Assembly: GCA_023392535.1 (NCBI GenBank)
Contig: JAEVYY010000030.1
Coordinates: 1 to 10,528 of the forward strand
Source of the DNA: Bacillota bacterium
GTDB lineage: Bacteria > Bacillota > Clostridia > Lachnospirales > Lachnospiraceae
DNA: 10,528 bases
Direction of reading: 5' to 3'
Positions 6,766-10,528 of this stretch are shown piece by piece (positions within the stretch are counted from its first letter, which is position 1; each line of letters starts with the position of its first letter). The notes under the pieces were generated by a model, which saw only the letters and a program-made list of their open reading frames with translations, did not search any database and was not told where the DNA came from. Made by a program: the position numbers and the translations under genes.

Positions 6766-7217
6766 ACAAGAAAATAGAAGAAAAACCAATGGAAATATTT
6801 GATGAACATGATAATCCCTGTCTTATCATGGATCGGGAGATGAGTGATGTAGAACTTGCGAGATTTATTCAGATAATAGAGAACAAAGCTATGTTAACGG
6901 CTCCTCGCTATTTAAAAGAAAATATTATCAATGAAAGTAAGCAATTAACTACGAAAATGATCAAGAAATCGAATGCACTATCGTTAAAATTGCAGTTGCT
7001 ACTGTATAGTCTCAAGATATCCTCTGCAGTTGTCGGTGCTATATTTTTACTAGGTGTCATTCAGATGAACTCCACACAGATAGCAAAAGCGATTAACAGA
7101 CCAATACAAATGAAAGAAACATCGGTACAATCGATAACAGAAACATTAAACGAAAAATCAAATGCAGTGAGTAGTGCATTATATAATTTTTCAAGTAATT
7201 TAATAAATTGGAGGTAA
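6762..7217 (+). CDS. Probable anti-sigma factor, single membrane helix
   Basis: I infer an anti-sigma role from position and shape rather than a recognised domain. It starts inside the stop codon of the ECF sigma gene (ATGA overlap, AGGAG at 6749-6753). It has a cytoplasmic-looking N-terminus with a short helical segment (MSDVELARFIQIIENKAMLTAPRYLKENII, about residues 27-56). One membrane helix lies at about 84-102, and about 49 residues follow it on the outside. Such a layout is typical of membrane-bound partners of ECF sigma factors. No zinc-binding HxxxCxxC motif is present, so it is not a ZAS-type anti-sigma. At 151 residues it is compact, and the outer tail has no recognisable sensor fold. 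Confidence 0.65.
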   Translation: MNKKIEEKPMEIFDEHDNPCLIMDREMSDVELARFIQIIENKAMLTAPRYLKENIINESKQLTTKMIKKSNALSLKLQLLLYSLKISSAVVGAIFLLGVIQMNSTQIAKAINRPIQMKETSVQSITETLNEKSNAVSSALYNFSSNLINWR

Positions 7218-7222
7218 TTATT

Positions 7223-7807
7223 ATGACGAAAAAGAAAAATGGCTTTTTAACATTTATATTTTCACTCCTTCCAGGAGCGGGAGAGATGTACATGGGGTTT
7301 TTTAAACAAGGAATCAGTATAATGTCCGCATTTTTTATGTTGATATTTGTATCCAGCTGGCTAAATTTGGGACCTTTGATGTTTACTTTACCGGTATTGT
7401 GGTTTTATAGTTTTTTCCATGTACACAATTTGGCATCTTTAAGAGACGAAGAATTCTACAGTATTGAAGATAAATATTTATTTAACTATGATGATAGCAA
7501 GATACAAGAACTGTTAGGACGAAATAAAGGACGCAAAATATTAGCAATTGTCCTTATTCTGTTTGGTGTAAGCGCGATTTTTGATATCGTAATGCAGGTA
7601 TTGGAATCGATCCTGAATATTATGAATATTGATATGGGATGGTACTATAGCATAAGCTATAATATGCCTCAATTTGTATTTGGATTAGCAATTATTCTGC
7701 TAGGGATTCATTTGATTAGGGGAAAGAAAAAAGAATTATATGAAATTGAAGAAAGACAAGATCAAATAAATGATCGTATATTAGAAAATGAAAACGATAA
7801 GATCTAA
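7223..7807 (+). CDS. Polytopic membrane protein of the ECF sigma cassette, function unknown
   Basis: This 194-residue protein has about five hydrophobic helices: roughly 7-25, 28-47, 50-68, 104-124 and 148-167. The first begins with FSLLPGAGEMYMGFFKQG, a glycine/proline turn reminiscent of TM2-like small membrane proteins. The last one (FVFGLAIILLGIHLIRG) recalls LiaF/DUF5668 helices. An acidic loop at about 74-98 and a charged, probably coiled tail after 170 face the cytoplasm by the positive-inside rule. The ATG at 7223 has GGAGG at 7210-7214 and lies five bases after the preceding stop; a TTG at 7208 would consume that site. I cannot assign a reaction. Its place after sigma and anti-sigma suggests a sensor, modulator or envelope effector. 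Confidence 0.85.
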   Translation: MTKKKNGFLTFIFSLLPGAGEMYMGFFKQGISIMSAFFMLIFVSSWLNLGPLMFTLPVLWFYSFFHVHNLASLRDEEFYSIEDKYLFNYDDSKIQELLGRNKGRKILAIVLILFGVSAIFDIVMQVLESILNIMNIDMGWYYSISYNMPQFVFGLAIILLGIHLIRGKKKELYEIEERQDQINDRILENENDKI

Positions 7808-7862
7808 AAGAACGATGTAATCGGAGTTTAGAGGTATAAAAAAGTATAGAAATGAGGGAAAG

Positions 7863-8144
7863 ATGAAAATTCATAAAGTTGGAACATTGACATTAGGTAT
7901 CACGTTAATAGCTATGGGGATTTTATTTTTAGTACAATTATTTTTAAATATTCCATTAAAATTTGTAATTCAATTTTGGCCAATTGTTTTTATCTTGCTT
8001 GGTGTAGAAATTTTATATGCAAATAAAAAAGCAGAAAAGCAAGAGTTTGTGTATGATAAAATAGCAATCATTTTAACAGTATTTTTAATGTTTTTTGCAA
8101 TGTTTCTTGCGGTAATTGGAAATGTAGTACAGCAATTTGTTTAA
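7863..8144 (+). CDS. Small LiaI/LiaF-like (DUF5668-type) membrane protein
   Basis: The 93-residue protein has three predicted membrane helices at about 7-27, 33-52 and 65-88. Two helices join at QFWPIVFILLGVEIL, a pattern characteristic of the LiaI-LiaF-like transmembrane region found in cell-envelope stress proteins. The canonical C-terminal LiaF domain is absent, so it is a membrane-only version. It begins 55 bases after the previous gene with GAGGG just upstream, and is the last gene before the terminator at 8187. In the LiaFSR system such proteins modulate the response to envelope damage; a similar role here is inferred from the sigma cassette it sits in. Confidence 0.82.
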   Translation: MKIHKVGTLTLGITLIAMGILFLVQLFLNIPLKFVIQFWPIVFILLGVEILYANKKAEKQEFVYDKIAIILTVFLMFFAMFLAVIGNVVQQFV

Positions 8145-8186
8145 AATTAGAGTTATCTTAAACAAAAGTAGAGAAAATAGAGGGTT

Positions 8187-8228
8187 GAAAAGAGCAAGCA
8201 ATGATAAAAATTATTGTTTGCTCTTTTC
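8187..8228 (+). terminator. Strong terminator after the ECF cassette
   Basis: A 16-bp stem (8187-8202 with 8213-8228, one G-T pair) has a 10-base loop. The distal arm contains TCTTTT, and a short GTTT follows. It separates the ECF operon from the TrmB promoter. Confidence 0.8.
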
Positions 8229-8242
8229 GTTTCAAAAATAAG

Positions 8243-8271
8243 TTGACTTAATGGCTAATCTATATTATAGT
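8243..8271 (+). promoter_or_regulatory. Near-consensus sigma-A promoter for the TrmB-lysA operon
   Basis: TTGACT (8243-8248), a 17-base spacer and TATAGT (8266-8271) differ from consensus at one position each. It lies about 50 bases upstream of the TrmB start. A rough TAGT...ACTA dyad spans 8268-8288 over the likely transcription start and could be an operator. Confidence 0.75.
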
Positions 8272-8321
8272 GTTCCTGTAAAGTACTACTAAATGAGAAC
8301 GGATTAAGTTAGAGGGCAAAA

Positions 8322-9068
8322 ATGGATCAGGTAAATTGTATTGAAAAATTAAATCTTTTTGGCTTGACCAGACAGGAAGCAGCTATTTATGTATGTCTGA
8401 TACAAAATACGGAATTGACGGGTTACGAAGTAGCAAAACTTACTGGTATCTCGAGATCGAATGTATATAGTACGCTTGCCGGGCTGACAGAAAAAGGTGC
8501 TGCGTATTTAATGGAAGGCACTACCAGTAAATATAGAGCAGTTTCCATCAAAGAGTTTTGTGATAATAAGATGCGGAATATGAAAGAAGTAGCAAACTAT
8601 CTGATAGATCAGATTCCAGATATGACGGAGAGTTCAGATGGATATATAACGATTTCCAGTTACAAAAATATTTTGGACAAAATTCATCATATGATACTGT
8701 CTGCAGATAAGAGATTATACGTATCGGCGCCCGAAAAAATCATTAAAGTGATAGCACCGGAATTGCGAGATATCTGTAAAAGAGGGATTAAGGTAGTTAT
8801 AGTTACGAACAAATTACCAGATATAAAGGGGATTCAAGTGCATTTAATTGAGAAAGAAGGAAATCAGATCCGTCTTATTACAGATTCGAAATATGTGTTA
8901 ACTGGTGAGATAACGGGTAGTAATCTGGATACTTGTTTGTACTCAGGTCAAAAAAATTTTGTAACTGTTTTTAAAGAGGCACTTAGCAATGAAATTAAGC
9001 TAATTGCACTAACGAAAGGAGAAGTAAAAAATGAGCAAGACACCATTTGTGACCAAGGAACAAATTGA
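8322..9068 (+). CDS. TrmB-family transcriptional regulator
   Basis: An N-terminal winged helix-turn-helix (about residues 8-75) reads LNLFGLTRQEAAIYVCLIQ, then TGYEVAKLTGISRSNVYSTLAGLTEKG, the standard TrmB DNA-binding domain with the recognition helix at about 43-56. A short helical linker (80-97) leads to an effector domain (about 105-230) with RLYVSAPEKIIKVIAPELRDICKRGIKVVIVTN, the PLD-like half domain common in this family. At 248 residues it is on the short side. TrmB proteins best known from archaea respond to sugars, and the ligand here is unknown. The ATG at 8322 follows AGAGGG at 8311-8316. The 3' end overlaps lysA by 38 bases, so the two are one transcription unit and the regulator may control lysA or itself. 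Confidence 0.9.
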   Translation: MDQVNCIEKLNLFGLTRQEAAIYVCLIQNTELTGYEVAKLTGISRSNVYSTLAGLTEKGAAYLMEGTTSKYRAVSIKEFCDNKMRNMKEVANYLIDQIPDMTESSDGYITISSYKNILDKIHHMILSADKRLYVSAPEKIIKVIAPELRDICKRGIKVVIVTNKLPDIKGIQVHLIEKEGNQIRLITDSKYVLTGEITGSNLDTCLYSGQKNFVTVFKEALSNEIKLIALTKGEVKNEQDTICDQGTN

Positions 9069-10302
9069 TGAAATAACAAAAATATACCCGACCCCCTTTC
9101 ATATTTATGACGAAAGAGGAATTCGTGAAAATGCGAGAGCTGTTAAAGAGGCATTTGCATGGAATAAAGGATTTAAAGAGTATTTTGCGGTTAAGGCTAC
9201 ACCGAACCCGTATTTAATTGATATTCTGAGAGAATATGGATGCGGATGCGATTGTTCTTCCTTGACAGAGCTTTTGTTAAGTGAAGCGATGGGGATAACA
9301 GGAGAGGATATTATGTTTTCCTCCAATGAAACACCAGAAGAAGAGTATGCCTATGCCAATAAACTGGGTGCAATTATAAATTTGGATGATATTACACATA
9401 TTGATTTTCTTGAAAAAATTGTTGGAAAGTTACCAGAGACTTTAAGTTGCCGTTATAATCCAGGTGGTGTATTTAAGATCAGCAATGGAATCATGGACAA
9501 TCCGGGCGATGCAAAATATGGATTTACAACGGAGCAAATGTTTGAAGGGTTTCGAATCTTAAAAGAAAAAGGGGTCAAAAACTTTGGTATCCATGCATTT
9601 TTAGCTAGTAATACCGTAACGAATGATTATTATCCGATACTTGCAAAGCAATTATTTGAAGTAGCAGTGCAGTTAGAAAGAGAGACGGGTGCAGACATTA
9701 AATTTATAAATCTGTCAGGAGGTGTAGGAATTCCATATCAGCCAGACCAGAAAGGCAATGATATTTTTGCAATTGGTGAGGGAGTTCGCAAAGTATATGA
9801 AGAAGTATTAGTACCGGCTGGTATGGGGGATGTTGCTTTATATACAGAAATGGGACGTTTTATGATGGGTCCTTATGGCCATCTGGTAACAACTGCAATT
9901 CATGAAAAGCATACACATAAAGAATATATAGGTTGTGACGCATCCGCAGTAAATTTAATGCGTCCTGCTGTTTATGGTTCCTATCACCATATCACCGTAC
10001 TTGGGAAAGAAAATGCGGCTTGTGATCATAAGTATGATATTGTGGGTTCTCTTTGTGAAAATTGCGACAAATTTGCAATTGACAGAATGCTTCCAAAGAT
10101 TGAAAAAGGAGATAAATTAGTGATCCATGATACAGGCGCTCACGGATATTCTATGGGTTATAACTATAATGGAAAACTGAAATCTGCCGAATTATTGTTA
10201 AAAGAAGATAAATCAATTTGTTTAATCAGAAGAGCAGAAACGCCAAAAGATTATTTTGCAACATTTGATGACCTGGATATTTATAAAAAACTTAATATAT
10301 GA
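9031..10302 (+). CDS. lysA: Diaminopimelate decarboxylase
   Basis: LysA is a PLP enzyme of the alanine-racemase fold that decarboxylates meso-diaminopimelate to L-lysine, the last step of the pathway. The PLP-binding lysine is K55 in YFAVKATPNP. H188 (FGIHAFL), the glycine loop NLSGGVGIPY and EMGRFMMGPYG bind the cofactor phosphate. C342 in GSLCENCDKF is the active-site cysteine contributed by the C-terminal domain, and HDTGAHGYSMGYNYNG closes the site. The length of 423 residues is normal. The start is set by AGGAG at 9017-9021, nine bases upstream and inside the TrmB gene, giving a 38-base overlap. Related PLP decarboxylases for ornithine or carboxynorspermidine share the fold, but the C-terminal motifs favour LysA. 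No clear terminator follows the gene. Confidence 0.92.
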   Translation: MSKTPFVTKEQIDEITKIYPTPFHIYDERGIRENARAVKEAFAWNKGFKEYFAVKATPNPYLIDILREYGCGCDCSSLTELLLSEAMGITGEDIMFSSNETPEEEYAYANKLGAIINLDDITHIDFLEKIVGKLPETLSCRYNPGGVFKISNGIMDNPGDAKYGFTTEQMFEGFRILKEKGVKNFGIHAFLASNTVTNDYYPILAKQLFEVAVQLERETGADIKFINLSGGVGIPYQPDQKGNDIFAIGEGVRKVYEEVLVPAGMGDVALYTEMGRFMMGPYGHLVTTAIHEKHTHKEYIGCDASAVNLMRPAVYGSYHHITVLGKENAACDHKYDIVGSLCENCDKFAIDRMLPKIEKGDKLVIHDTGAHGYSMGYNYNGKLKSAELLLKEDKSICLIRRAETPKDYFATFDDLDIYKKLNI

Positions 10303-10332
10303 ATAAATAATAATAAAATGTTAAAAATTGAC

Positions 10333-10361
10333 TTGTAAATCACAGCTGAATATGGTATTAT
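10333..10361 (+). promoter_or_regulatory. Candidate tRNA-Leu promoter
   Basis: TTGTAA (10333-10338), a 17-base spacer and TATTAT (10356-10361) form a plausible promoter about 35 bases ahead of the tRNA. TTGACT at 10328 with TATGGT at 10351 is an alternative with the same spacing. The -10 lies between the arms of an inverted repeat at 10340-10376. Confidence 0.5.
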
Positions 10362-10376
10362 AAATTTCGGCTGTGA
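10340..10376. repeat. 11-bp inverted repeat around the tRNA-Leu -10 element
   Basis: TCACAGCTGAA (10340-10350) pairs with TTCGGCTGTGA (10366-10376) along all 11 positions, with one G-T pair, across a 15-base spacer holding the -10 candidates. No T-tract follows, so it is not a normal terminator. It could be an operator, or a 3' end hairpin of the lysA message. Confidence 0.7.
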
Positions 10377-10394
10377 AACATAGCCAAGCAGTAA

Positions 10395-10477
10395 GCCGGC
10401 GTGTCGGAATGGCAGACGAGGCAGACTCAAAATCTGTTGTGGGCAACCACGTGCGGGTTCAAGTCCCGCTGCCGGCA
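10395..10477 (+). tRNA. tRNA-Leu (anticodon CAA)
   Basis: This is a class II tRNA of 83 bases. The acceptor stem GCCGGCG pairs with TGCCGGC, with discriminator A at 10477. The anticodon stem 10421-10425 / 10433-10437 encloses loop CTCAAAA with anticodon CAA (10428-10430), reading UUG. The long variable arm (GTGGGCAACCAC) is characteristic of leucine tRNAs, and the T arm GCGGG-TTCAAGT-CCCGC is perfect. The 3' CCA is not encoded (TCA follows), so it must be added after transcription. Confidence 0.96.
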
Positions 10478-10484
10478 TCAAATC

Positions 10485-10524
10485 AAAGTCATGTATGAGG
10501 GTTTGAACTCATACATGACTTTTT
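10485..10524 (+). terminator. Strong terminator after tRNA-Leu
   Basis: A perfect 15-bp stem (10485-10499 with 10508-10522) has an 8-base loop and ends in a run of five T residues. It starts eight bases after the tRNA, so the tRNA appears to be transcribed alone. Confidence 0.92.
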
Positions 10525-10528
10525 GTTT

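Noticed and set aside
10281..10481. Reverse-strand frame giving a protein with AGLEPARG
   Set aside because: This is the well-known spurious translation of the antisense of a tRNA-Leu gene; the tRNA structure is complete.

Overview
The window is AT-rich and low-GC, with strong AGGAG/GGAGG ribosome binding sites, tight or overlapping genes and U-tailed intrinsic terminators. All supported genes lie on the plus strand. Together with a rod-of-Firmicutes gene repertoire (CheV, HisH/HisF, LysA, Ung, ECF sigma factor, LiaF-like membrane proteins), this suggests a motile anaerobic clostridial Firmicute, probably Lachnospiraceae. That placement is inferred from sequence style and protein content; nothing in the window fixes the species.

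Layout: bases 1 to about 32 are the extreme 3' end of a 23S rRNA gene. A non-coding rRNA trailer follows and ends at a strong terminator (175-212), with no 5S rRNA before it. Next come a single-gene cheV unit with its own extended -10 promoter and a short terminator (335-1278), and a divergent Sir2-like gene (1331-2089). A probable four-gene operon (2205-6114) then holds a large acidic and lysine-rich single-pass membrane protein, hisH, hisF and ung, ending in a hairpin terminator. A second operon (about 6214-8144) holds an ECF sigma factor, a probable one-helix anti-sigma factor and two small polytopic membrane proteins; it looks like an envelope-sensing or stress module and ends at a long terminator. 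A third operon starts at a near-consensus promoter and holds a TrmB-family regulator overlapping lysA by 38 bases (8322-10302). The window closes with tRNA-Leu(CAA), which has its own promoter region and a strong terminator.

How the genes work together: HisH and HisF form imidazole glycerol phosphate synthase, the ammonia-channelling step shared between histidine synthesis and purine salvage. They are separated from other his genes here and translationally linked to an uncharacterised membrane protein. LysA makes lysine from meso-diaminopimelate and is joined to a regulator from a family best known for sugar control. The ECF cassette is self-contained: sigma, membrane partner and two membrane proteins that could be sensor or effector.

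The points most worth a second look are the repeated LLxxL-type acidic motifs in the 614-residue protein, the ECF cassette with its unassigned partners and ambiguous sigma start (ATT or GTG), the TrmB-lysA coupling, an 11-bp inverted repeat bracketing the tRNA-Leu promoter -10, and the degenerate Sir2-like protein. I saw no CRISPR array, insertion sequence, phage gene or obvious defence island.
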